NCBI GenBank assembly: GCA_900546315.1
Contig: URCP01000029.1
Coordinates: forward strand, 1 to 28,399
Source: an uncultured Eubacteriales bacterium
GTDB taxonomy: Bacteria > Bacillota > Clostridia > Oscillospirales > CAG-272
DNA: 28,399 bases
Direction of reading: 5' to 3'
The notes below the pieces were generated by a model. It was not told where the DNA came from, made no database searches, and saw only the letters and a list, made by a program, of their open reading frames with translations. Of the stretch, positions 7,055 to 14,290 are shown one piece after another. Position numbers and translations under genes: made by a program. How positions within the stretch are numbered: the first letter of the stretch is position 1; each line of letters opens with the position of its first letter.

Positions 7055-8050
7055 ATGAAAAACTCCGAAGGAAGGCGTTTCATAACGGCGGGCGCGCTCA
7101 TCGTCGCCGTCTGGGCGGTCATAACGCTCCTGATGGTAACGGGGATAATGCCGCGCAGCTTTCAGTCGCTGACCATAAAGATCTGCTATTATGTCATACT
7201 CACGCTCTCGCTCGACCTGATTGTCGGCTATCTCGGCGACCTGTCGCTCGGACACGCGGCTTTCTACGCGGTCGGCGGATATGTCGGATGCTTCATCGCG
7301 CTCTCGATGGGTGATGGTGTTCCGCTTGTCATACGCTTTATCGCGGCTCTTGTCACGGGCGGCGTCGCGGCGGCGATTATCGGGTTCCTGATAAGCGCGG
7401 CAATCATAAAGCTCAAGGGCGACTATCTCGCTATCGTCACACTGGCGTTCGGTGAGTTCGTGCGCTCGTTCGTCAAGATCATCCCGGGCTTCGGCGGCAC
7501 GAAGGGTCTCAACGGCATCCCGTCCTTCACGTCGAAGACGACCGGCTTCACGGCGGCTTATGTCGTCATGATTCTCGTCATCGCGATAATCTACAACTTC
7601 ACCCACTCGCGTCAGGGGCGTGTCGTCACAGCTATCCGTGACAACGCTATCGCGGCGGCGTCTGTCGGCATCAATATCAGGCAGAACAAGATTCTCGTCT
7701 TTACGCTCGCGTCTTTCATGGCGGGGCTCGCGGGAGTCATCTTCGGATTCTACAAATCAACTCTCGTTCCGTCCGACTTCACCTACAACCTCTCGATCGA
7801 GGTGCTTGTAATGGTCGTTCTCGGCGGCATGGGAAGCATAAAGGGCTCAATCATCGCGTCGGTCATAATCGTCGCCTTGCCGGAAGTTCTGCGCGGAGCG
7901 GCGGATTACAGAATGCTCATCTACGCCGTGGCGCTCATCGCGATGATGATGCTCAACGCTTCACCGAAGTTCAAGGCTTTCAAGGAAGCCGTCTCGAACC
8001 GCGTTGAAAAGCTCGGCAGAACACTGAAGAAAGGGGACGCCGCGAAATGA
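7055..8050 (+). CDS. livM: Branched-chain amino acid ABC transporter permease LivM
   Basis: 331 residues, BPD_transp_2 family. Typical LivM landmarks: LTLSLDLIVGYLGDLSLGHAAFYAVGGY near residue 50, LKGDYLAIVTLAFGE, GGTKGLNGIP, and VLGGMGSIKGSIIAS near residue 260 (ATPase-contact loop). About eight to ten hydrophobic helices and a basic C-terminal tail. The Shine-Dalgarno GTGAAAGGA lies upstream of ATG 7055. The stop overlaps livG by ATGA. It pairs with LivH to form the translocation path. Confidence 0.93.
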   Translation: MKNSEGRRFITAGALIVAVWAVITLLMVTGIMPRSFQSLTIKICYYVILTLSLDLIVGYLGDLSLGHAAFYAVGGYVGCFIALSMGDGVPLVIRFIAALVTGGVAAAIIGFLISAAIIKLKGDYLAIVTLAFGEFVRSFVKIIPGFGGTKGLNGIPSFTSKTTGFTAAYVVMILVIAIIYNFTHSRQGRVVTAIRDNAIAAASVGINIRQNKILVFTLASFMAGLAGVIFGFYKSTLVPSDFTYNLSIEVLVMVVLGGMGSIKGSIIASVIIVALPEVLRGAADYRMLIYAVALIAMMMLNASPKFKAFKEAVSNRVEKLGRTLKKGDAAK

Positions 8051-8808
8051 GTATGCTCAAAGTCGAAAATCTCGGCATAACCTTCGGCGGTCTCCACGCC
8101 GTCGAAAACCTCAGCCTTGAGATAGAAAAGAACGAACTCTACGGTCTCATAGGCCCGAACGGAGCCGGAAAGACCACCGTGTTCAATATGCTGACCGGCG
8201 TCTACAAGCCGACTCAGGGTCACTTCTGGCTCGACGGTGAAGAGCTCACCGGCAGATCCTCGATAGAAATCAACCGCAAAGGCATCGCCCGCACCTTCCA
8301 GAACATACGCCTCTTCGGAGAAATGACAGTAGAGGACAACGTCCGCGTCGGTCTCACGAACCAGATGTCCTACGGTCTCGGCACGGCGATCCTCCGTCTG
8401 CCGAAGTACTTCACCGAAGAAAAGACCTTCACAAAGCGCGCCGACGAGCTCCTCTCTGTCTTCGACTTATACAACGACCGCGACACCCTCGCGTCCAACC
8501 TCCCCTACGGCAAACAGAGAAAACTCGAAATCGCCCGCGCCCTCGCGACAAGCCCCAAGCTCCTCCTCCTCGACGAGCCCGCCGCCGGCATGAACCCGAA
8601 CGAAACCGCCGAACTCATGGAGACCATCCGCTTCGTCCGCGACAAATTCGACATGACCATCCTGCTGATCGAACACGACATGCGCCTCGTCATGGGCATC
8701 TGTGAACGCGTAACCGTCCTCAACTTCGGCACCGAACTAGCCAAAGGCGAAACCGCCAAAGCCCTCAGCGAACCGCAGGTCATCAAGGCTTATCTGGGAG
8801 ATGATTAA
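8047..8808 (+). CDS. livG: Branched-chain amino acid ABC transporter ATPase LivG
   Basis: 253 residues. Walker A GPNGAGKT (36-43), the LivG-type signature LPYGKQRKLEIARALA, Walker B LLLLDEPAAGMNP, the H-loop in LLIEHDM, and the LivG-specific C-terminal segment ending VIKAYLGDD. The start ATG overlaps the livM stop (ATGA), with AAGGGG about 10 bases upstream. It is a peripheral ATPase at the cytoplasmic face, forming a heterodimer with LivF. From about the middle of this gene onward codon choice moves to C-ending, CCG-poor codons. Confidence 0.94.
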   Translation: MSMLKVENLGITFGGLHAVENLSLEIEKNELYGLIGPNGAGKTTVFNMLTGVYKPTQGHFWLDGEELTGRSSIEINRKGIARTFQNIRLFGEMTVEDNVRVGLTNQMSYGLGTAILRLPKYFTEEKTFTKRADELLSVFDLYNDRDTLASNLPYGKQRKLEIARALATSPKLLLLDEPAAGMNPNETAELMETIRFVRDKFDMTILLIEHDMRLVMGICERVTVLNFGTELAKGETAKALSEPQVIKAYLGDD

Positions 8809-9522
8809 ATGAGTGAAATGCTTAAAGTTACCGACCTCCACGTAAACTACGGTATGATTCAAGCCATCAAAGGCGTCGACTTCCACGTAGACGAAGGCGA
8901 AATCATCGCCCTCATCGGCGCAAACGGCGCCGGCAAAACCACCATCCTCCACACCGTTACCGGTCTCGTCCCCGCCAAATCCGGCTCAATCATCTACGAA
9001 GGCCACGAACTCACCAAAGTCCCCGCCCACAAAATCGTAACAATGGGCATGAGCCACGTCCCCGAAGGCAGAAGAATCTTCCAAGACCTCACAGTCTACG
9101 ACAACCTCCTCCTCGGCAGCTACACAAGACACGACCGCAAAAACGTCCCCGACACCATAAAACAAGTCTACGCCCACTTCCCAAGACTCGAAGAACGCAA
9201 AAACCAGATAGCCGGAACCCTCTCCGGCGGCGAACAGCAAATGCTAGCCATCGGCAGAGCCCTAATGAGCCTCCCCAGAATCATCCTCATGGACGAACCC
9301 TCAATGGGACTCTCCCCCCTCTACGTCAGCGAAATCTTCAACATCATCAAAGAAATCAACAAAGCCGGAACCACCGTCCTCCTCGTCGAACAAAACGCCA
9401 AAAAAGCCCTCTCAATAGCCAACAGAGCCTACGTCCTCGAAACAGGCAACATAGTCCTCGAAGGCGACGCAAAAGAACTCATGCAAAACGACAGGGTCAA
9501 GAAAGCGTACTTAGGTGAATAA
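8809..9522 (+). CDS. livF: Branched-chain amino acid ABC transporter ATPase LivF
   Basis: 237 residues. Walker A GANGAGKTT, Q-loop region EGRRIFQDLTV, signature LSGGEQQMLAIGRAL, Walker B IILMDEPSMGLSP, H-loop-type LLVEQNA, C-terminal VKKAYLGE. The start follows the livG stop directly (TAAATG). Codon use is strikingly different from livK/livH/livM: all eight prolines use CCC or CCA, whereas livH uses CCG for six of eight. Function is unaffected, as all ATPase motifs are intact. It is the last gene of the operon and is followed by a 19-bp hairpin repeat instead of a classical terminator. Confidence 0.94.
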   Translation: MSEMLKVTDLHVNYGMIQAIKGVDFHVDEGEIIALIGANGAGKTTILHTVTGLVPAKSGSIIYEGHELTKVPAHKIVTMGMSHVPEGRRIFQDLTVYDNLLLGSYTRHDRKNVPDTIKQVYAHFPRLEERKNQIAGTLSGGEQQMLAIGRALMSLPRIILMDEPSMGLSPLYVSEIFNIIKEINKAGTTVLLVEQNAKKALSIANRAYVLETGNIVLEGDAKELMQNDRVKKAYLGE

Positions 9523-9527
9523 GAAAG

Positions 9528-9593
9528 CCGGGGGAAGAACTTGTTCGAGAACAAGTTCCTCCCCCGGACCCCCTCTTCAAAAAGCTTTATACA
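9528..9593 (-). repeat. 66-bp G/C-rich hairpin repeat, copy 1 (inverted relative to 11064-11129)
   Basis: A 19-bp stem with one mismatch (9528-9546 with 9549-9567) and a 2-base loop, plus a tail with AAAGCTTTAT. Its reverse complement matches 11064-11129 over all 66 positions with 4 differences. There is no T-run on either side, so it is not a standard terminator, though it lies 6 bases after the livF stop and may end or stabilise the liv transcript. Confidence 0.92.
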
Positions 9594-9635
9594 AACAAGA
9601 TTTTAGCGCTCAGACCAGCATCAGTGCAAAACTGA

Positions 9636-10187
9636 TTACGGTATGGGCGTTATTTCTATGTCTGACGGGAAGGTGAAGGATGGAGCGGGGGCGGGCATGA
9701 TAACGAAAGACGAAATATCAAGCGCGAACCATACACAGCCCACAACGGCCACAAGCGACAAAGCCGCAAACACCACATACATCCGCCGGATACTCTCCGG
9801 GTACGGATCGTCAATGTCCTCCGGCAGATACTCATGCGCATACCGCCAGCGGCGATAACGCCCGCCATACGCCCATATGTACCCGAACACCATATACATA
9901 ACCGTAGGAAACGCGAACACAACCGCCGTGAACACAAACCACACCGCGCAAATAAACGGCACCCACACATAATGCGTATTCCCGTAAACCACAGTCAGAA
10001 CGATATTCCCGACCGCCAGCACAAGCAAAACGGCGACCACAACATTCATCCAAGGCTTTCTCTCAAAATACAGCCTCGAATCGATATACTCCGAAGCGTT
10101 ATCGTCAAGCCGCTCTCCGCAGGACACGCAATACCTCCGCTCCCCCGGCTGAACCGTGCCGCAGTTCGGGCAGACCTGTCTCTTCAT
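9636..10187 (-). CDS. Zinc-ribbon membrane protein of unknown function
   Basis: About 183 residues. An N-terminal zinc ribbon (CPNCG ... YCVSCG, two CxxC pairs within 20 residues) is followed by a short linker and three or four hydrophobic segments (VVVAVLLVLAVGNIVL, the long VWVPFICAVWFVF to VFGYIW stretch, and MYVVFAALSLVAVVGCVWF). The start was set at 10187, not at the ATG 6 bases upstream: AGGAGG is only one base from the first ATG but seven from the second, and MKRQVCPNCG matches family starts. It is transcribed from its own promoter, divergent from the DUF4886 gene. No specific function is recognised. Confidence 0.8.
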   Translation of the reverse strand: MKRQVCPNCGTVQPGERRYCVSCGERLDDNASEYIDSRLYFERKPWMNVVVAVLLVLAVGNIVLTVVYGNTHYVWVPFICAVWFVFTAVVFAFPTVMYMVFGYIWAYGGRYRRWRYAHEYLPEDIDDPYPESIRRMYVVFAALSLVAVVGCVWFALDISSFVIMPAPAPSFTFPSDIEITPIP

Positions 10188-10218
10188 GCTCATACCTCCT
10201 GTCTGATATGGTAATACT

Positions 10219-10247
10219 ATTATATCACACGTTCAGCTGATTGTCAA
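10219..10247 (-). promoter_or_regulatory. Consensus promoter of the zinc-ribbon gene
   Basis: On the minus strand: TTGACA (10247-10242), 17-bp spacer, TATAAT (10224-10219). Perfect -35 and -10 boxes at optimal spacing, about 32 bases before the start codon. Confidence 0.85.
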
Positions 10248-10275
10248 GATCTTTTTATAAAAAAACCGGAAAGAC

Positions 10276-10304
10276 TTGAAATTTCCGGCGGGATGTGCTA
10301 TAAT
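10276..10304 (+). promoter_or_regulatory. Promoter of the DUF4886 gene
   Basis: TTGAAA (10276-10281), 17-bp spacer, TATAAT (10299-10304). It is back to back with the zinc-ribbon promoter; the two -35 boxes are 28 bp apart. Confidence 0.82.
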
Positions 10305-10336
10305 GTTCTGAGATCATAAAACGAAAGGATGAGATC

Positions 10337-11080
10337 ATGAAAATACTTACAATCGGCAACAGCTTTGCCGTCAATTCCTGCCATTATCTCCCGGAGATCT
10401 GCGCGGAGGGGAAGATTCCGCTGACGCTTGGGCGCGCGAATATCGGCGGGTGCCCGCTCGCCAGACACTGGTCGAACGCGGAGAACGACGTCAGACAGTA
10501 CGGGAACGTCTATGATGGAGATAAGACCCTGCGCGAGATGCTCGAGGCTGAGGACTGGGACTATGTGACAATGCAGCAGGCGAGCCATGACTCGTGGAGA
10601 ATCGGGACTTATCATCCGTACTTTGAGAATCTGCGGGACTCTGTGCATAAGTTCGCTCCGACGGCGGATATTGTGATACATGAGACTTGGGCTTATCGCA
10701 CCGACAATGAGCGGCTCAGAAATGAGTTCATGATCTCACAGAGCCAGATGTTCGAGCTTCTGAAGGAGAATTATCTTGAGATTGCCGGGATGGCTGAGAA
10801 CCGCGACGGAAAGAGCGCGATGATACTTCCGGTCGGCGAGGCGTTCAGGATAATGCAGGAGCTGACCGGTGATAAGACCGGCGAGCTTACGAGAAATCCG
10901 GATGGGCCTTCGCACGCGAACGCGCTTGGAGAGCTTATCGGCGGGTTGATATGGTACGCTTTGCTTGGCGGCGGGGATTATCGTTCGATTTCGTTTGTTC
11001 CGGACGGGGTGGACGCTAAATACGTTCCGCTCGCTAAAGAGGCTGTCGGTACTGCGATATCCATGTATAAAGCTTTTTGA
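10337..11080 (+). CDS. DUF4886 family SGNH-hydrolase-like protein
   Basis: 247 residues, no signal peptide. The N-terminus MKILTIGNSFAVNS carries the GNSF version of SGNH block I. It is followed by NIGGCPLARH, the MQQAS motif, and near residue 190 a DGPSHAN segment that would supply the Asp/His of the catalytic set. This matches the DUF4886 group of the SGNH/GDSL esterase superfamily; members often sit with carbohydrate-use genes, but substrates are unknown. AAAGGATGAG lies just upstream of ATG 10337. The last five codons (MYKAF) and the TGA stop are contributed by the hairpin repeat at 11064-11129, so the repeat has replaced the native C-terminus. Confidence 0.82.
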   Translation: MKILTIGNSFAVNSCHYLPEICAEGKIPLTLGRANIGGCPLARHWSNAENDVRQYGNVYDGDKTLREMLEAEDWDYVTMQQASHDSWRIGTYHPYFENLRDSVHKFAPTADIVIHETWAYRTDNERLRNEFMISQSQMFELLKENYLEIAGMAENRDGKSAMILPVGEAFRIMQELTGDKTGELTRNPDGPSHANALGELIGGLIWYALLGGGDYRSISFVPDGVDAKYVPLAKEAVGTAISMYKAF

Positions 11081-11129
11081 AGAAGGGGTCTGGGGGAGGA
11101 ACTTGTTCTCGAACAAGTTCCTCCCCCAG
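11064..11129 (+). repeat. 66-bp G/C-rich hairpin repeat, copy 2
   Basis: A perfect 19-bp stem (11090-11108 with 11111-11129), TC loop. The left flank TATAAAGCTTTTTGAAG encodes the end of the DUF4886 protein, including its stop. It is inverted relative to 9528-9593 with 62 of 66 positions identical. The region between the copies is 1,470 bp. Confidence 0.92.
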
Positions 11130-11198
11130 TTTATCACGTGAACATATCGAAATTTTGTATCCGTTTGTCGATTTTTGTAATGGTAATTTGCGTGAATT

Positions 11199-11218
11199 TA
11201 TGGTAAAATATAACCATA
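11199..11218 (+). promoter_or_regulatory. Possible promoter/operator of the solute-binding lipoprotein gene
   Basis: An extended -10 (TGG then TAAAAT, 11201-11209) without a good -35 lies between the half-sites TATGGT (11199-11204) and ACCATA (11213-11218). This layout would fit a regulated promoter with an operator over the -10 box. It is about 100 bases upstream of the chosen start. Confidence 0.35.
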
Positions 11219-11316
11219 GTTATCTGATCCAGATCGATTACTTAATGATTTGCGGGGGTGCCGGGACGCCGGTTATGTCTGCGGTCTATCATACAAGTGA
11301 AAGGAAAACAAATATC

Positions 11317-12774
11317 ATGAAGTTCAGAAGAAGAATGACATCGGTCCTGCTTTTGGCATTGATTCTCTCAGAGGCTGTTTCTTGCGGGAGTACGCCTTCA
11401 GAGGTTCCGACTGATGGGACGACGACGGGGGTTGACATAGAGACTTCGGTTGACGAGACCACAGAAGATCCCGGCTACGTATGCGACATCCCTGAAGAAG
11501 TAAAATTCGACGGAGAAACCTTTACTTTCGCCATCTACGAAGACCCCAACACCAACAACCATATGCTCGTCGACGAAGAGGACGGCGATACCATGAACGA
11601 CGCGATATACAAGCGACGCATAATGACCGAAGAACGCTTCGGAATCACCCTTGACGAGCTTGTCTATGAAGACAGCGGCCCGAAATTCCGCGCTCCCATA
11701 ATGGCGGGCGACAACTCCTACGACATCGGAAACGTCCGCTGTACCGACGCCCTCGCCTTCTGGCAGGACGGAATAATCACCCCCGTGTCCGAACTTCCGT
11801 ATGTCGACATCGACAAAAGCTACTGGAACCGCTCATTCAACGACTCGTTGACCCTCTGCCACCAGCAGTACATAGCGATAGGCGACATGATGACGAGTAC
11901 GCATGACCTGACTTACGCGCTCGCGTTCAATAAGAACCTCGCGGAAAATTATAATATCGGCGATATCTATTCGCTTGTCCGGGACGGGAAGTGGACGTTT
12001 GACGCGATGTTCGGAATGATGAAGACCGCGACGCAGGACGCGAACGGCGACACTGTCATGGATGAGAACGATAGATACGGTTACTGCGCACATCCGAAGA
12101 TGGTCCTCCCGAGTTTCTGGATAGCCGCGGGTGAGATGAGCGTCAAGAAGGATGAGGATGACCGCCCGTACCTCGCTATGGGGGAGGAGCGTTTCATGAA
12201 CGTTTTTGCAAGAGTCTTTGATATGACCTACGGCGCGGGGACTTATTATAAGCCGGGCGACGACGACTTTAAAGACGTCACGGACGCACAGAGGAAGCTC
12301 TTTACCGATAACAGGCTTCTCTTCATGGATTGTTCGTTCTACTACGCGCAGCTCCTCCGTTCAATGGAGACTGATTTCGGCATTGTCCCTTATCCGAAGT
12401 ATACGGAAGATCAGTCGCGTTATTATTCCCGTGTTTCCTACTATAACGCGCCGGTGATTCCGATTTCTAACGACCGCCTCGAGCTTGTGGGCGCTTTCCT
12501 TGAGTATTTCAACTGGGCGTCCTCCGAGACTGTCATACCGGCGTATTACGACACTGTGCTTTACGGTAAGGTGGTGCGTGACGAGGAATCTTGTGAGATG
12601 CTTGACCTGATATTTGATTCCAGAGTGGTCGATATAGGCGACACGACGATGTGCTCTGACATACGTGACGGCGTGGTTCGCACTATGTTCAGGACCAAAG
12701 ACAATAATCTCTCGTCAAAGCTTCCGAGCCTCGAGAAGGTCGTGAATAAGTTTCTGAAAAAGATGCCTGAATAA
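11317..12774 (+). CDS. Extracellular solute-binding lipoprotein (family 1-like)
   Basis: 485 residues from ATG 11317 (AAAGGA about 11 bases upstream). The frame is open back to 11077, but that part encodes the hairpin repeat and non-coding leader. The N-terminus MKFRRRM, a hydrophobic core and SCGS with Cys23 form a lipoprotein signal. A Thr/Asp-rich linker is followed by a SusE-free, ABC-type binding domain with DGETFTFAIYED, YDIGNVRCTDALAFWQDG and a C-terminal WASSETVIPAYYD region, typical of clostridial family 1 sugar-binding-like proteins. No permease or ATPase genes are adjacent, so it is an orphan here. The neighbouring alpha-galactosidase suggests an oligosaccharide ligand (inference). 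Codons in about 11460-11870 are C-ending and differ in style from the rest of the gene. Confidence 0.82.
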   Translation: MKFRRRMTSVLLLALILSEAVSCGSTPSEVPTDGTTTGVDIETSVDETTEDPGYVCDIPEEVKFDGETFTFAIYEDPNTNNHMLVDEEDGDTMNDAIYKRRIMTEERFGITLDELVYEDSGPKFRAPIMAGDNSYDIGNVRCTDALAFWQDGIITPVSELPYVDIDKSYWNRSFNDSLTLCHQQYIAIGDMMTSTHDLTYALAFNKNLAENYNIGDIYSLVRDGKWTFDAMFGMMKTATQDANGDTVMDENDRYGYCAHPKMVLPSFWIAAGEMSVKKDEDDRPYLAMGEERFMNVFARVFDMTYGAGTYYKPGDDDFKDVTDAQRKLFTDNRLLFMDCSFYYAQLLRSMETDFGIVPYPKYTEDQSRYYSRVSYYNAPVIPISNDRLELVGAFLEYFNWASSETVIPAYYDTVLYGKVVRDEESCEMLDLIFDSRVVDIGDTTMCSDIRDGVVRTMFRTKDNNLSSKLPSLEKVVNKFLKKMPE

Positions 12775-12780
12775 AAAAAC

Positions 12781-12809
12781 GGAGGAATCGGTTTTTGACC
12801 GATTCCTCC
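12781..12809. terminator. Bidirectional terminator between convergent genes
   Basis: A perfect 12-bp stem GGAGGAATCGGT (12781-12792) with ACCGATTCCTCC (12798-12809) and a 5-base loop. On the minus strand it is followed by GTTTTTTTATT, a strong terminator for the GH4 gene. On the plus strand only TGTACTTTT follows, weaker but usable for the lipoprotein gene. Confidence 0.92.
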
Positions 12810-12816
12810 TGTACTT

Positions 12817-14115
12817 TTACCTGAACATCGGCAGTTTATCTTTATTCTGCTCAAACATCTCATTCGTCATCTGTCTTATCTCATCAAGACTGCAAACAGC
12901 GGCGGTGAGCGGGTCGTTGATTATCGCGTGGTAGATCATTTCTTTGTCTCCGGCGAGGCATCCTTCGACCGCTAACTCTTCGCACTGGGCGTTGACGGTG
13001 TTGAGGGCGGCGCACTGTCTCGGGAGGTCGCCTATGTACATCGGGCGGAGACCTTCTTTGGACGCGAGAACCGGGACTTCGACTATGACGTCCTTCGGGA
13101 GGTTGGTGATGAGTCCGGTGTTCTTCACGTTGCCGTTGAACTCGAAGAGCTCGCCGTCGCCCATTATCGCGTTGAGGATCGACGCGGCGTATTCCTGTCC
13201 GCGGTTCAGATTGAGCTTTTCCTGATGAAGGAGGTCGTCGAGATCCTTCGAGCGGTGGCTCGTGCGATCGGTTATCGTGCGGATCGAGGTGCCGTAGGAA
13301 TCCGGGACGTATTTGTCGATGAGATCCTGACGCTTTCTGAACCACGCGTTGTACTCGGAGTTGTGTCCGCTCGACTCGGTGACGAAATAGCCGAGACCCT
13401 TCATCATTTCGATTCTGACGGCTTCGCTCTTGTAGATTTCGGGGTTCTTGATCGCCTCGTAGATTCTCGGGTAAGCGTCCTCGCCATTCACCTTGTACTC
13501 GAGGAAGAACGCCTGATGGTTGATTCCGGCGCACTTGTAGGTGACGTCCTTCATGTCCGCGCCTATCCATCTCGCGAGCATCGAGGAGGTTCCCTGAACG
13601 CTGTGGCAGAGACCCATCGCGTCGACGCCGAGGTGGTGGAGATAGCTCGTGACCATGCACATCGGGTTCGTGTAATCGAGAACAACCGCCTTCGGGCAGA
13701 GCTCGAGAATGTCGTCCGCTATAGCCTTGAGGGCGGGCGCGCTTCTGAGGAACCTGAAGATTCCGCCGGGTCCGCGGGTGTCGCCGATGACCGTGTCAAC
13801 GCCGTATTTCTTCGGGATCGTGAGGTCGGGAGCCCACGCGTCGATTGTCGTGTCGTTGCGGATGGTGATGAGGACGGCGTCGGCTCCGTCGAGTGCGTAG
13901 CGGCGGTCGAACGTGGATTCGACTTTTGCCGGGTAGTGACCCTGATCTATCGTCTTCTGTATGATCTTCTCGGCGGCGAGCATGTAGTCTTCGCCAACCG
14001 GGATGTCGACGAGGACTATGTGTGAGTCGGCGAGGGCGGGGTAGGTCAGTATGTCGCGGGATATCGCGCGGGTGAAGTTCCAGCTTCCGGCGCCGATTAT
14101 TACTATCTTTTTCAT
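12817..14115 (-). CDS. melA: GH4 family alpha-galactosidase (MelA-like)
   Basis: 432 residues, normal for GH4. N-terminal NAD-binding motif IIGAGSWNFTR (6-16), the MelA-type GDTRGPGG (111-118), DYTNPM (147-152), and metal ligands C170 (GLCHSVQG) and H200 (GINHQAF). GH4 enzymes hydrolyse glycosides by an NAD- and Mn-dependent redox/elimination route in the cytoplasm. The motif set is closest to alpha-galactosidase MelA, but alpha-glucosidase or galacturonidase relatives cannot be excluded. CAGGAGG lies about 10 bases before the start. It is divergent from an AraC regulator, which probably controls it. Confidence 0.88.
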   Translation of the reverse strand: MKKIVIIGAGSWNFTRAISRDILTYPALADSHIVLVDIPVGEDYMLAAEKIIQKTIDQGHYPAKVESTFDRRYALDGADAVLITIRNDTTIDAWAPDLTIPKKYGVDTVIGDTRGPGGIFRFLRSAPALKAIADDILELCPKAVVLDYTNPMCMVTSYLHHLGVDAMGLCHSVQGTSSMLARWIGADMKDVTYKCAGINHQAFFLEYKVNGEDAYPRIYEAIKNPEIYKSEAVRIEMMKGLGYFVTESSGHNSEYNAWFRKRQDLIDKYVPDSYGTSIRTITDRTSHRSKDLDDLLHQEKLNLNRGQEYAASILNAIMGDGELFEFNGNVKNTGLITNLPKDVIVEVPVLASKEGLRPMYIGDLPRQCAALNTVNAQCEELAVEGCLAGDKEMIYHAIINDPLTAAVCSLDEIRQMTNEMFEQNKDKLPMFR

Positions 14116-14170
14116 ATTCGGATTCCTCCTGTTATTCGCGGGTTTTGAGTTTTCGTGCCGCGGTGATTAC

Positions 14171-14199
14171 AGTATACACCTTTTTTATCCGGATTGCAA
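14171..14199 (-). promoter_or_regulatory. Promoter of the GH4 gene
   Basis: Minus strand: TTGCAA (14199-14194), 17-bp spacer, TATACT (14176-14171). The weak -35 overlaps the palindrome ATTGCAAT (14193-14200), and the intergenic DNA beyond it is A/T-rich with a GACAACAATTTTTG stretch. This is a plausible binding site for the divergent AraC protein acting as activator. Confidence 0.65.
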
Positions 14200-14245
14200 T
14201 GAATTATCGTGACAACAATTTTTGTTTTAGCGACATAATCGGGTA

Positions 14246-14274
14246 TTGACAGACGGCCGGTTCTGTGATATGAT
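14246..14274 (+). promoter_or_regulatory. Promoter of the AraC regulator gene
   Basis: TTGACA (14246-14251), 17-bp spacer, TATGAT (14269-14274). The predicted transcript start near 14281 leaves a leader of only about 10 bases before ATG 14291. Confidence 0.75.
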
Positions 14275-14290
14275 ATTATGGGGTGAGAGA

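Noticed and set aside
6023..7606. Long minus-strand open frame (527 residues) opposite livH/livM
   Set aside because: Charged, low-information composition typical of antisense frames in GC-rich genes; the plus strand carries clear LivH and LivM.
9528..9567. Rho-independent terminator after livF
   Set aside because: Strong hairpin but no T-run on either strand; annotated as a dispersed repeat instead.
9528..11129. Site-specific invertible element (inverton)
   Set aside because: No recombinase gene nearby and no alternative orientation visible; kept only as a hypothesis.
11077..11316. N-terminal extension of the solute-binding protein
   Set aside because: Would translate the hairpin repeat and leader; a lipoprotein signal starts at 11317.
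14246..14290. N-terminal extension of the AraC regulator
   Set aside because: The codon at 14246 is part of the -35 box of the gene's own promoter.
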